Shown in pieces: positions 37,701 to 47,064 of a DNA stretch of 64,000 bases. The number at the start of each line of letters is the position of its first letter. Position 1 is the first letter of the stretch. A program made the position numbers and the translations under genes. The DNA is from Magnetococcales bacterium WMHbin3 (GTDB taxonomy: Bacteria; Pseudomonadota; Magnetococcia; Magnetococcales; Magnetaquicoccaceae). The notes beneath the pieces were generated by a model. It did no database searches. It saw only the letters and a program-made list of their open reading frames with translations, and was not told the origin of the DNA. The stretch covers positions 1-64,000 of the forward strand of contig PDZX01000013.1 of NCBI GenBank assembly GCA_002753185.1, read 5' to 3'.

Positions 37701-39568
37701 TCTCACGTCTTTTATTATTACTGTTTTTTTTCCCCTGGATGTCGTCGGTCGGCCTGGCCGACGACAACGGGGCCTGTTGGCGCTGTCACGATGGCGGCCA
37801 GGAGATCGTCGCCAGCGGGGAGAAAAAACAGCCGCTCCATGCCATCCCCCCGGAACGGTACGCGCAAGGGGTGCATGGCCGCATGGCCTGCCGGGAGTGC
37901 CACACGGGCATCGTCAACCTCGATCCCCCGCACCAGACCGACACGGCGACGAAAATCGACTGCGCCATCTGTCACGAAAAAAGGACGGAGGAAAAGGAAG
38001 CGCGGATCAGGCGCAACATCGACCTCTACCGAAAATCGTTCCACGCCCGCCCCAATCCGGACGACCCCAACTTTCCCAACGCCACCTGCCACGAGTGCCA
38101 CGACACCCATTTTTTCAATGTCCCCCCCGGCGACCGGGCCACACCGGGCCATGCGGCATGGCGCGCCGGCATCCCGGAGTTGTGCGGCAAGTGCCATGAC
38201 GACCCTCTGGAGCGCTTTTCCGCATCGATTCACGGCGTCGAACTGTCGCGCAAAAACAATCCCCGCGCCCCGACCTGCACGGATTGCCACGGCATACACG
38301 ACATCACCGGATCGCACATTCCCGCCTTCACCCTGGGGGCCACGGAAAACTGTGGAAAATGCCATCCGCGCAATCTGGCCAGCTATCGCCGTTTTTACCA
38401 CGGCCAGGTCAACCGGTTGGGGGCCACCGCCACCGCCAACTGCTTTCACTGTCATGACAGCCACGCCACCCGTGCCGTCAAGGACCCCGGGGCCACGGTC
38501 CATCCAGGCAAGCGTCTGAAAACCTGCCAGAAATGCCACGACGGCCAAAACCGCCCGCTGGCGACCCCTGGTTTCACCTCCTTCACGCCCCACGCCCACG
38601 CCGATGATTTCGCCCGTTACCCGGCAATGTGGATCGCCTCCCGTCTCATGCACGGCCTGACCTGGGGGGTGATGCTCTTTTTTCTGCTGCATTCCGCGCT
38701 CTGGTTCCATCGGGAATGGCGGGAACGCCCCCCCGCGCCGCGCCCGGCCCCATCGGGACGGCATGTGCGACGCTTCCCCTGGTTCTGGCGGGTGGCCCAT
38801 CTGCTCTTCGCCCTGACGGTGATGACGCTGATTGCGACGGGCATGACCCTCCACCATGCCCACGCGCCGTGGGCACCGCTCCTGGCCAAACTCATGGGCG
38901 GACCGGCCAACATGGGCTGGATCCATCGCGGCGCGGCTTTGCTGATGGCGAGTCTCTTTCTTCTGCATTTGCTGGTTCTGCTGCCGCGCCTGATCCGCGA
39001 CAAGCATTTCACCTGGTTCGGACCCGACTCCCTGCTGCCCAACCGGCGGGATTTCCGGGAATGTGGGGCCATGTTCCGCTGGTTTCTGGGCCGTGGCGAA
39101 AAACCGCGTTTCGAGCGCTGGACCTATTATGAAAAATTCGACTACTGGGCGGTCTTCTGGGGCATGGCCCTGATCGGGGGCAGCGGAGTGCTGTTGGCCT
39201 TTCCCCATGTGGCAGGCGCGTATTTCGACGGCTGGGTTTTCAACGTCGCCCTGCTGCTGCATGGCGAAGAGGCCTTTCTCGCGGCGGTTTTTTTGTTTAC
39301 CATTCACTTTTTCAACAATCACTTTCTCCCCTCTCGTCTGCCGCCGCCGGAGACCGTGATCTTCACCGGCAGCGACGCCTTGGAGAAATTGCAAAAAGAA
39401 CACCCGGCCTATCATGCGCGTCTGCTGGCCAACCACGCGCTGGAACGCCACCTGGTCCCGCCCCCCGCGCGGATGCTGGTTCGGGGATCGCAAATCCTCG
39501 GACTGCTGCTCATCGGCTGCGGGCTGATCCTGCTGCTTCTGACCCTGCACGGAGCGTTGACGGCATGA
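37697..39568 (+). CDS. nine-heme cytochrome c fused to a membrane cytochrome b domain
   Basis: 623 residues from GTG at 37697, which overlaps the mtrB stop. Earlier codons are inside mtrB, and later ATGs would cut off the signal sequence ISRLLLLLFFFPWMSSVGLA. Nine CxxCH sites (CWRCH, CRECH, CAICH, CHECH, CGKCH, CTDCH, CGKCH, CFHCH, CQKCH) fill about 25-285. About six membrane helices with paired histidines follow (about 310-620), of the hydrogenase/formate dehydrogenase cytochrome b type. It would pass electrons between the quinone pool and the periplasmic decaheme protein. Confidence 0.9.
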   Translation: MISRLLLLLFFFPWMSSVGLADDNGACWRCHDGGQEIVASGEKKQPLHAIPPERYAQGVHGRMACRECHTGIVNLDPPHQTDTATKIDCAICHEKRTEEKEARIRRNIDLYRKSFHARPNPDDPNFPNATCHECHDTHFFNVPPGDRATPGHAAWRAGIPELCGKCHDDPLERFSASIHGVELSRKNNPRAPTCTDCHGIHDITGSHIPAFTLGATENCGKCHPRNLASYRRFYHGQVNRLGATATANCFHCHDSHATRAVKDPGATVHPGKRLKTCQKCHDGQNRPLATPGFTSFTPHAHADDFARYPAMWIASRLMHGLTWGVMLFFLLHSALWFHREWRERPPAPRPAPSGRHVRRFPWFWRVAHLLFALTVMTLIATGMTLHHAHAPWAPLLAKLMGGPANMGWIHRGAALLMASLFLLHLLVLLPRLIRDKHFTWFGPDSLLPNRRDFRECGAMFRWFLGRGEKPRFERWTYYEKFDYWAVFWGMALIGGSGVLLAFPHVAGAYFDGWVFNVALLLHGEEAFLAAVFLFTIHFFNNHFLPSRLPPPETVIFTGSDALEKLQKEHPAYHARLLANHALERHLVPPPARMLVRGSQILGLLLIGCGLILLLLTLHGALTA

Positions 39569-40275
39569 TGAGATTTTTTTTACTGTTTTTGTGTCTGACA
39601 TGGCTTGCGAACGCGCCGCCGGCCCATGCAGGGGTGGCGGACGCCCTGCGCCGGGCCGCCGAAAAGGGAGACATCTCGGCGCAAAACACCCTTGGCGTGA
39701 TGCACTACCTGGGCAGAGGAGGCGTGTTGCAGGATTTCCAGGAATCGATAAAATGGTTCCGCCGGGCCGCCGACAAGGGCAACGCCGCCGCGCAATCCAA
39801 CCTGGGGGTGATGTACCTGCGCGGGGAAGGGGTCGCCAAGGATCTCCAGGAAGCGGTCAAATGGCTGAAGCTGGCGGCCGGCCAGGAGAACGCCACGGCG
39901 CAAGCCAATCTCGGCATGCTCCATTTGCGCGGCGAGGGGGTCAAGCAGGATTTCAAGGAGGCCGTCCACTGGTTCCGGCGCAGCGCCGGTCAAGGCAACC
40001 CGGCGGCGCAGGCGAAGCTGGGCGATATGGCCCTGCGCGGTCAGGGCATGCCAAAAGATATCGTCACCGCCCACTTCTGGTTCAACCTGGCGGCCAGCAA
40101 GGGCAACAAGGCCGCCCTCCGCATGCGCGACGCCCTCACTGCCAAGATGACCCCGGAGCAGATCACCCGGGCACAGGAAATGGCCAAGAACTGGAAACCC
40201 ACCCCCGGCAAAGCCACCCCCAAACCTTCCTCACCCTGGCGCAAGCCCGACATACCCGCCGAACAGGCGATTTGA
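39565..40275 (+). CDS. Sel1-repeat periplasmic protein
   Basis: 236 residues. A signal peptide (cleavage near AHA/G) precedes about five Sel1-like repeats (about 30-190) of the form AQxxLGxMYLRGEGVxxDxxEAVxWxxxAA, and a Lys/Pro-rich tail. It overlaps the cytochrome gene by 4 bases, so it belongs to the same operon. A scaffolding or assembly role for the cytochrome complex is inference. Confidence 0.88.
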   Translation: MMRFFLLFLCLTWLANAPPAHAGVADALRRAAEKGDISAQNTLGVMHYLGRGGVLQDFQESIKWFRRAADKGNAAAQSNLGVMYLRGEGVAKDLQEAVKWLKLAAGQENATAQANLGMLHLRGEGVKQDFKEAVHWFRRSAGQGNPAAQAKLGDMALRGQGMPKDIVTAHFWFNLAASKGNKAALRMRDALTAKMTPEQITRAQEMAKNWKPTPGKATPKPSSPWRKPDIPAEQAI

Positions 40276-40470
40276 TCCCCGTCCCATAACCCATGACCGT
40301 ATCCCTGCCCATGGGATACCCATGCGCGCCTGGATTCCGTATGCGCGGAATTTGCGAGCCATTGCTCAAAAAATGCTTGCAATGGGATCCGGTTGTGACT
40401 AGATTCCATGGAGCCGGATTTTTCATCTTCCATCATTCCATGAGCAACAAAAACAAAGAGAGAGGAAAAG

Positions 40471-42696
40471 GTGAGCGATATAAACTATTCAAAGACAATT
40501 AATTATAAAAGAGAACACGCCCACCTGCGAGAATGGCCCGCTGATCGCGAATTATTCAAACTGTTACGGCAGGGTCAAGTCCCCTCCCCCCAAGATCGCA
40601 TCGGTCTGGCAATATCGGGAGGCGGCATCCGTTCCGCCACCTTCGGCCTGGGCATCGTGCAATATCTCGGCAAGCTCGGTCGCTACCGGGAATTCGATTA
40701 TCTCTCCACGGTCTCGGGCGGCGGGTTCCTGGGATCCTGCCTGACCTCCTGGTATTCGGCGACCAACTCTGCCAATCCAGCATTCCCATTCGTGCATGAC
40801 AAGAACGAAGAATCGCTTCCATTCCAACATTTGCGTAATTTTTCCAACTATCTGGCCCCATCAGGCAGCCTGCTCGACAACGCGCGCATGCTGGCCATCT
40901 TCATTCGGGGCCTGTTCTTCAACATGGTTCTGGTGCTGCCGTTCATTCTGTTTCTGGCGGCGGCGGGCATCACCTACCTGCCGGGTCTCAGTACCGATTT
41001 TTTTCTGACCAAATGGCTTACTATCATCATTGTGGTACTATTCACGTTGATACATATCGTCTTTGCCGCGTCCAGAGGCAAAGACATCGCCACCTGGAAA
41101 CAACGTGATAGGGCTACCAAGTGGATCATGGGGGGCTTGTTGGTCCTGTTAGGCGTGATCTTCTTCTTGGAACTGCAACCGCATGCCATGGAGCTTTTTT
41201 TCTGTCTGCACGGAAAACTGGAAGAACATAGCGGCAAACTGGTCAGCGTACTGGGAACCGCCGCCAGCAGCGTCTATCTCTTAATAAACAAAATCAAAAA
41301 GAGCGAGGAGGGTACATCCGAGGGCATTCCGTTCGCCAAATACGGCGCTCTGGCTATCGCGACCATTGTGGTTCCTCTGTTCTTCTGGAGCCTGACCCTC
41401 TGGCTGATGATGCCCGGCCTGCACTGGGACGCCTGTTCCATACACATCACCCACAACGACAACTCGCACCCCTACCTGCAGGACCTCACGATTGCGGGCG
41501 CGGTGCTCTTCGGGTTCGGCATATTCTTCAACATCAACAAATACTCCCTGCATGTCTTCTATCGGGACCGCCTGAGCCGCGCCTATCTGATCAAACCCGG
41601 CCAGAAGGCGCCAGGGCACAATGACACACTGAAACTCAGCGAGATGGAGTTCAAGAGCAAGGATGCCCCCTACCATCTGATCAACGCCGCCGTGAACGTC
41701 ACCCGCACGGACGGCATTTCCGACACTGAGGACGATTACGTCATGCGCGGACGCACGGCGGATTTCTTTCTGTTCAGCAAGGAGTGGGTCGGCTCGGCAC
41801 TGACCGGCTATTGCAACACGACCACCATGGAGAAAGCCGACCCCTGGCTCAATCTGGGCACCGCCATGGCCATCTCCGGCGCAGCCTTCTCGCCCAACAT
41901 GGGCACCTTCACCATGAAGCCCCTGACGGCATTGATGACTTTTCTCAATATCCGGCTCGGCTACTGGCTGCCCAATCCAAAGTGCTTCGAAAAACGTCCT
42001 CCAGGATATGCGTGGCAGACAATCAAGGAGTTATGGAAAAATCTCAGTCATTTCAATTTAATAGACGCAGGTACATCACTGACAAAATTGATCAATATAC
42101 CATACTTCCTCATGACGACCTGTAAATATTGGTATCCGCCGCGCAAATATCTCTTCAACGAGGCCTTTTCATCCCTGTCGCCCCACGAGGACGCCTTCAT
42201 CAACGTCTCCGATGGCGGACACATCGAAAACCTGGCCATCTATCCGCTTTTGCAAAGAAAATGCCGCCTGATCGTGGCCCTGGACGGCGAGGCGGACCCG
42301 AAGATGCAATTCGAGGGACTGGCCGACACCATCCGCCTGGCGCGCATCAATCTCAACGTCCACGTCGAGATGGAGACCGCCGAGATGCAAGATCTGCGGG
42401 ATGGCAAACGTCATTACGCCACAGGAAAGATCAAATACTACGAAAACGAAATCGAACGCGTTGGGACCCTGATCTACATCAAGGCATCTCTCTGCAAAAA
42501 AGAGGATGTCGATATCCAACACTACAAGGCGTGCCACCCGGAGTTTCCCCACGAAACCACCCTGGACCAGTTCTTCGACGAAAAACAGTTCGAGGCCTAC
42601 CGCTCCCTGGGCTATCATGTGGCCAAAGAGGTGTTTTCCACCGGGTATGGCATCCAGACAAGCAGCACGCCAGCACCGTTACCCGCAGTCTCTTGA
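40471..42696 (+). CDS. membrane-associated patatin-like phospholipase
   Basis: 741 residues from GTG at 40471, with AGAGAGGAAAAG just upstream. A patatin-type oxyanion loop SGGGIRSATFGLG (about 49-61), nucleophile Ser in STVSGGGFLGS (about 82) and catalytic Asp in SDGGHIENLA (about 580) form the Ser-Asp dyad. About five membrane helices lie between them (about 140-365), an unusual insertion that would anchor the enzyme in the membrane. Probably a lipid acyl hydrolase. It stands alone; the 195 bases upstream hold no gene. Confidence 0.85.
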   Translation: MSDINYSKTINYKREHAHLREWPADRELFKLLRQGQVPSPQDRIGLAISGGGIRSATFGLGIVQYLGKLGRYREFDYLSTVSGGGFLGSCLTSWYSATNSANPAFPFVHDKNEESLPFQHLRNFSNYLAPSGSLLDNARMLAIFIRGLFFNMVLVLPFILFLAAAGITYLPGLSTDFFLTKWLTIIIVVLFTLIHIVFAASRGKDIATWKQRDRATKWIMGGLLVLLGVIFFLELQPHAMELFFCLHGKLEEHSGKLVSVLGTAASSVYLLINKIKKSEEGTSEGIPFAKYGALAIATIVVPLFFWSLTLWLMMPGLHWDACSIHITHNDNSHPYLQDLTIAGAVLFGFGIFFNINKYSLHVFYRDRLSRAYLIKPGQKAPGHNDTLKLSEMEFKSKDAPYHLINAAVNVTRTDGISDTEDDYVMRGRTADFFLFSKEWVGSALTGYCNTTTMEKADPWLNLGTAMAISGAAFSPNMGTFTMKPLTALMTFLNIRLGYWLPNPKCFEKRPPGYAWQTIKELWKNLSHFNLIDAGTSLTKLINIPYFLMTTCKYWYPPRKYLFNEAFSSLSPHEDAFINVSDGGHIENLAIYPLLQRKCRLIVALDGEADPKMQFEGLADTIRLARINLNVHVEMETAEMQDLRDGKRHYATGKIKYYENEIERVGTLIYIKASLCKKEDVDIQHYKACHPEFPHETTLDQFFDEKQFEAYRSLGYHVAKEVFSTGYGIQTSSTPAPLPAVS

Positions 42697-42722
42697 CGGC
42701 GCGTTGGCGAACGGATCGGAAC

Positions 42723-42756
42723 GGGCGCGGGGATGATGTTCAAGACCGCGCCCGAT
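42723..42756 (+). terminator. possible terminator after the patatin gene
   Basis: A perfect 8-bp GC stem (GGGCGCGG at 42723-42730, CCGCGCCC at 42746-42753) has a 15-nt loop but only a weak T run after it. Confidence 0.35.
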
Positions 42757-42869
42757 TTCACTCCGCCGTTTCGTTCCGTGGTTGGACGCGCGGCGGTTTT
42801 TGCTTCCTTCCGGGTGGAGAGATTGCTATCCTGACAAAAGGAGCCATCGCAACACTCACGAGGGAACGG

Positions 42870-43865
42870 ATGCCTGGACAACGAGAATTCTGTGACAAGC
42901 TGGAGCAGGCGACGCAAAATGGTGAGAAAATCGCCCTGGAAGACGCCTTGCGGGTGCTGACGGACCCGGAGGTGCCGCTGCTGCCCTTGCTGGACGCGGC
43001 GTTCCAGGTGCGAAAACGCCATTTCGGGCTGGGGGTGCGGGTCCATATTCTCAATAACGTGCAAAACGGCCTCTGCCCGGAAGATTGCAACTACTGCTCC
43101 CAGTCGGTGAGCGCCGCCGGCGACATCCCGGTCTGGGGCATGAAGTCCGATGAGACCATCCTGGAAGAGGCGGCACGGGCGCACGCCTCCGGGGCCTACC
43201 GCTACTGCCTGGTGCTCTCCGGTCGGGGACCGGGCGAGGAGCGCATCACCCACCTGGCGCAAGTGGTGAACCGCCTGAAACAGACCTTTTCCATGGAGGT
43301 GTGTCTGTCGGCGGGGTTCATCGACCGGCAACAGGCCCAACGCCTCAAGTCCGCCGGACTGGACCGCTACAACCACAACCTCAACACCGCCGAGGAGCGC
43401 TACGGCACCATCTGCCGCACCCACTCCTACAACGATCGTTTGTCCACCCTGCAGGCGGCCAAGAGCGCCGGACTGGAGGTGTGCAGCGGCATCATCATCG
43501 GCATGGGCGAATCCCCGGAGGAGGTGGTGGAGGTGGCCACGGAGCTGCACCGGCTCGACGCCCGCTCCATTCCGGTCAATTTCTACGTGCATGCCCCCGG
43601 CGCAAGCCTGGGCGAACAGAACCGCCTCACCCCGGAGCTTTGTCTGCGGACCTTGTGTCTGTTCCGTTTTCTCAACCCTTGCGCCGAAATCCGCGCCGCC
43701 GGAGGCCGGGAAGCCAACCTGCGCGGCCTGGAGTCCCTGGCCCTCTATCCCGCCAACTCCCTGTTCGCCGAAGGGTATCTCAATACCTCTGGCCACTCGG
43801 CAGACCGGACCATGGCGATGATCCGCGACGCCGGCTTTACCGTGGAACGGGTGGATGAACATTGA
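42870..43865 (+). CDS. bioB: biotin synthase
   Basis: 331 residues. A radical-SAM enzyme that inserts sulfur into dethiobiotin. The cluster motif CPEDCNYC (CxxxCxxC) is followed by SQS, and the YNHNLNT and GMGE motifs are present. The ATG at 42870 has AGGGA just upstream and fits family length; the open frame extends far upstream, but that part overlaps the patatin gene. It overlaps bioD by 11 bases, giving the unit bioB-bioD-bioA. Confidence 0.95.
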   Translation: MPGQREFCDKLEQATQNGEKIALEDALRVLTDPEVPLLPLLDAAFQVRKRHFGLGVRVHILNNVQNGLCPEDCNYCSQSVSAAGDIPVWGMKSDETILEEAARAHASGAYRYCLVLSGRGPGEERITHLAQVVNRLKQTFSMEVCLSAGFIDRQQAQRLKSAGLDRYNHNLNTAEERYGTICRTHSYNDRLSTLQAAKSAGLEVCSGIIIGMGESPEEVVEVATELHRLDARSIPVNFYVHAPGASLGEQNRLTPELCLRTLCLFRFLNPCAEIRAAGGREANLRGLESLALYPANSLFAEGYLNTSGHSADRTMAMIRDAGFTVERVDEH

Positions 43866-44475
43866 CCCGCCCGAACGGGGCCTCTTCGTCACCGGCACCG
43901 ATACCGGCGTTGGCAAGAGCGTCGCTTCGGCCTGGCTGGCGCAAAAATGGTCGGCGGCCTACTGGAAACCGGTGCAGTCGGGCCTGGAGGAGGAGAGCGA
44001 CAGCGACTTCGTGCGACGTCTGAGCGGCGCCCCCGTCTTTCCGGAGCGCCACCGGCTGACCCAGCCCCTCTCCCCCCACGAGGCGGCCCGCCGGGACGGG
44101 GTTCGCATCTCCCTCGATGATTTTTCCCTGCCAACTGGCAAAAAAACCCTGATCGTGGAAGGAGCCGGCGGGGTGCTGGTCCCCCTGAACGACCAGGCGC
44201 GCATGGTGGACCTCATGGTCCGGCTGGGATTGCCGGTGCTCCTGGTGGCCCGCACGGCATTGGGGACCATCAACCACTCCCTGATGAGCCTCGAATGCCT
44301 GCGCGCGCGCGGCCTGGAGGTATGGGGCGCAATCCTCTCCGGCCCGCCCGACACCGTCAACCGGGAGGCCATCGCCCGCTTCGGCGGGGTGCGCATCCTG
44401 GCCGAGATCCCAAGGCTGGAACCGCTGACCAGGATATCCTTGTCGGCCATTCCCTTTTGTGGCGAGGCGCCATGA
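43855..44475 (+). CDS. bioD: dethiobiotin synthetase
   Basis: 206 residues. An ATP-dependent carboxylase that forms the ureido ring of dethiobiotin. A P-loop FVTGTDTGVGKSVAS (about 11-25), the KPVQSG motif and VEGAGGVLVPL are typical. It overlaps bioB at its start and bioA at its end. Confidence 0.94.
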   Translation: MNIDPPERGLFVTGTDTGVGKSVASAWLAQKWSAAYWKPVQSGLEEESDSDFVRRLSGAPVFPERHRLTQPLSPHEAARRDGVRISLDDFSLPTGKKTLIVEGAGGVLVPLNDQARMVDLMVRLGLPVLLVARTALGTINHSLMSLECLRARGLEVWGAILSGPPDTVNREAIARFGGVRILAEIPRLEPLTRISLSAIPFCGEAP

Positions 44476-45785
44476 TGGAACTGGAACGATTGCTGGCCCT
44501 GGACCGCCGACACCTCTGGCACCCCTATACCCAGCAGGCCACCGCCCCGACGCCGCTGGCCATCGCCTCCGGCAAGGGGGCCTGGCTGCGCGGGGTGGAC
44601 GGCCGCGACTATCTGGACCTCATCGCCTCCTGGTGGGTCGCCATCCACGGCCATGCCCACCCGGTCATCGCCCAGGCCATCGCCCGCCAGGCGGAAACAT
44701 TGGAGCAGGTGATCTTCGCCGGCTTCACCCACGAACCGGCCGTGCGCCTGGCCGAGGCCCTCACCGCCCGGCTGCCGGACGGGCTGACCCGGATCTTTTT
44801 CTCGGATGACGGCTCCACGGCGGTGGAGGTGGCCTTGAAAATGGCCTGCCAATACTGGCGCAACCTGGGCCGCGAGCGCACCCGCTTTCTCGCCTTCGAG
44901 GGGGGATACCACGGCGACACGGTGGGGGCGATGTCCGCCAGCCGCAATTCGGGATTTTTCACCAGTTTCGCGCCGCTGCTGTTCGAGGTGGATTTTCTCC
45001 CCTTTCCCGCCACCTGGGAACAGGACCAGGAACGGGAGCAAAAAGAGGCACAGGCCCTGACCGCCCTGGATGACTATCTGGAACGGCATGGGAAGGAGTG
45101 CGCGGCGACGATCCTCGAACCCCTGGCGCAGGGTGCTGCGGGGATGCGGATCTGCCGACCGGAGTTCCTGAAAACCTTTGCCGAAAAAATTCGCCAGGCC
45201 GGGATTCTTCTGATCGCCGATGAGGTGATGACCGGTTTTGGCCGCACCGGCAGCATGTTCGCCTGCGGCAAGGCAGGGATCGCCCCGGACATGATCTGTC
45301 TTTCCAAGGGGTTGACCGGCGGCTTTCTGCCCATGGCGGTGACCGCCTGCCGGGAAGAAATTTACGCGGCATTCCTTGGCGAAACCTTCGACCGGGCGCT
45401 GGCCCATGGCCACTCCTTCACCGCCAACGGCCTCGGCTGCGCGGCGGCCTTGGCCTCCTTGCAATTGTTCGAAACCGAAAAAACCCTGGAGCGGGTGGCC
45501 AGCATCGAAACCATCCACCGGGAACGGCTGGCCGAATTGATAAAACATCCCCGCGTGCGCAACCCCCGCGTCATGGGGGCCATCGCCGCCCTGGAACTGG
45601 TCATGCCGGAGTCGGGGTACGCCTCTCCCGCCACCCCGCGCCTGATCCGCTTCTTTCTGGAGCGGGGCCTGATCATCCGGCCACTGGGGACGGTTGTCTA
45701 TCTGATGCCCCCCTACTGCATCACCCCGGAAGATCTGCACCGGGGCTGGGACGGCATGGTGGAGGCAGTGGACTCTTTTCGATAA
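44472..45785 (+). CDS. bioA: adenosylmethionine-8-amino-7-oxononanoate aminotransferase
   Basis: 437 residues. A PLP enzyme making 7,8-diaminopelargonate. WHPYTQ near the N-terminus, the cofactor motif DEVMTGFGRTG and the PLP lysine in CLSKGLTGG are present. The ATG overlaps the bioD stop (ATGA). bioF and bioC are not in the window. Confidence 0.95.
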   Translation: MMELERLLALDRRHLWHPYTQQATAPTPLAIASGKGAWLRGVDGRDYLDLIASWWVAIHGHAHPVIAQAIARQAETLEQVIFAGFTHEPAVRLAEALTARLPDGLTRIFFSDDGSTAVEVALKMACQYWRNLGRERTRFLAFEGGYHGDTVGAMSASRNSGFFTSFAPLLFEVDFLPFPATWEQDQEREQKEAQALTALDDYLERHGKECAATILEPLAQGAAGMRICRPEFLKTFAEKIRQAGILLIADEVMTGFGRTGSMFACGKAGIAPDMICLSKGLTGGFLPMAVTACREEIYAAFLGETFDRALAHGHSFTANGLGCAAALASLQLFETEKTLERVASIETIHRERLAELIKHPRVRNPRVMGAIAALELVMPESGYASPATPRLIRFFLERGLIIRPLGTVVYLMPPYCITPEDLHRGWDGMVEAVDSFR

Positions 45786-45804
45786 TTCGTGTGGAGCAAA
45801 AGGC

Positions 45805-46746
45805 ATGCAAAATCCATTCGTCGATCGACTCATCGAACGGGCACAAGAACGGGATTCGCGGGTGATCGTCGGTCTCGACCCCAATCTGGAGGTCTTGCCA
45901 AATTTCCTGCAAGAGCGGCTGCGTCGCGAACCCACGGAAACCAATATTGAGGAAATCCTGTTCGAATTCAATGTCGCGGTGATCGAGGCGAGCGCGGCGG
46001 AAGCGGTGGGTTTCAAGCCGCAGGCGGCCTTTTACGAACAGTACGGCCTGGCCGGGATGAAGGCGCTCTACCGCACCCTGACGCGCTTGCGGGAGATGGG
46101 CGAGCTGATCCTCCTCGACGCCAAGCGCAACGACGTGACCCACACCGCCGGGGCCTACGCCACGGCCTGGCTGGGGGCGCATCACCCGATTTTCGGCACC
46201 CCGAACCCGTGGCGGGCCGACGCCCTGACCATCAACGGCTATCTGGGCGCGGACGGCATCCGGCCATTCATGCAGGTCAACCCGGAGGCGGGACTGTTCG
46301 TGCTGGCCAAGACCTCCAACCCCTCCTCCGGGGAGTTGCAAGACCTGCTATTGCAAGACGGCTTCAGCGTGGCCGAAAAGATGGCGCAACTGGCGGCGGA
46401 GTGGGGCGCAACGGCCATGGGCGAATGCGGCTACGCCAACATCGGCATCGTGGTGGGCGCGACCTATCCGGAGCAGGCGGCCCGTCTGCGCGCCATCGCC
46501 CCCCGCGCCCCGTTCCTGATGCCCGGCATCGGCGCCCAGGGAGGCTCGCTGCAAGCGGTGTCAGCCGCTGCCGGTGCGGACCAACTGGGGGCCTACGCCG
46601 CCTCGTCGCGCGGGGTGATGTATCCATTCGCCCCGGCGGCCCTCTCCGGCCCGGATTGGCGCGACGCGGCCCGTCAGGCCATCTCACGGGCGGCCAGGGA
46701 ACTCCGGTTGGCGATCCGGCGGGTCCTGGCCAGCCAGGGAGGGTGA
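45805..46746 (+). CDS. pyrF: orotidine-5'-phosphate decarboxylase, long type
   Basis: 313 residues, the length of the type 2 PyrF group rather than the 230-residue short form. It makes UMP from OMP. The catalytic motif LLDAKRNDVTHTAGAYA (Asp-x-Lys-x-x-Asp) is intact, and the VGLDPN start and GIGAQGG phosphate site are visible. It lies 19 bases after bioA. Its last 63 bases overlap the 3' end of the convergent nucleotidyltransferase gene. Confidence 0.93.
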   Translation: MQNPFVDRLIERAQERDSRVIVGLDPNLEVLPNFLQERLRREPTETNIEEILFEFNVAVIEASAAEAVGFKPQAAFYEQYGLAGMKALYRTLTRLREMGELILLDAKRNDVTHTAGAYATAWLGAHHPIFGTPNPWRADALTINGYLGADGIRPFMQVNPEAGLFVLAKTSNPSSGELQDLLLQDGFSVAEKMAQLAAEWGATAMGECGYANIGIVVGATYPEQAARLRAIAPRAPFLMPGIGAQGGSLQAVSAAAGADQLGAYAASSRGVMYPFAPAALSGPDWRDAARQAISRAARELRLAIRRVLASQGG

Positions 46747-47064
46747 CGCGGCATCACCGCACCCCTCCTGCACCACCACATGCGACGCCCGGATGACATT
46801 GCAAAAATGGTCCGGCAACTCATCCCAGGTCCACAGGTCCACCGCGAACGGCAAGTCGCTCTCCTCCAGGGCCTCGCGGAGTTCCGCCACCCGAGGACGC
46901 TGCCCAGGCGTGGCGAAAACGACCATATCCAGATCGGAGCAAGGATGCGACCTCTCCCGCATACGCGAACCATAGGCCCAAACCGCGACATCGGGAAGAT
47001 GATGCCGCAAGAGACGACGCAATGTCCGATTCTGTTCCGGAGTGATATCCAGAGTGGCGCTCAT
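46684..47064 (-). CDS. MNT-type nucleotidyltransferase
   Basis: 126 residues from the ATG at 47064, which overlaps the stop of the upstream partner. The signature GSRMRERSHPCSDLDMVVF (G-S-x10-D-x-D) is present at about 30-48. Paired with an HI0074-type substrate-binding protein, this is the two-subunit nucleotidyltransferase, related to MNT/HEPN toxin-antitoxin modules. The C-terminal 20 residues overlap pyrF on the other strand. Confidence 0.8.
   Translation of the reverse strand: MSATLDITPEQNRTLRRLLRHHLPDVAVWAYGSRMRERSHPCSDLDMVVFATPGQRPRVAELREALEESDLPFAVDLWTWDELPDHFCNVIRASHVVVQEGCGDAASPSLAGQDPPDRQPEFPGRP

Noticed and set aside
34514-39568. Nitrite or sulfite reductase assignment for the multiheme proteins
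   Set aside because: No catalytic CxxCK heme site or reductase domain is present, and the partner is an MtrB-type barrel.
42129-42869. Longer bioB start, extending into the patatin gene
   Set aside because: The extension overlaps a strong gene and has no homologous start. The ATG at 42870 has a ribosome site and gives the normal family length.
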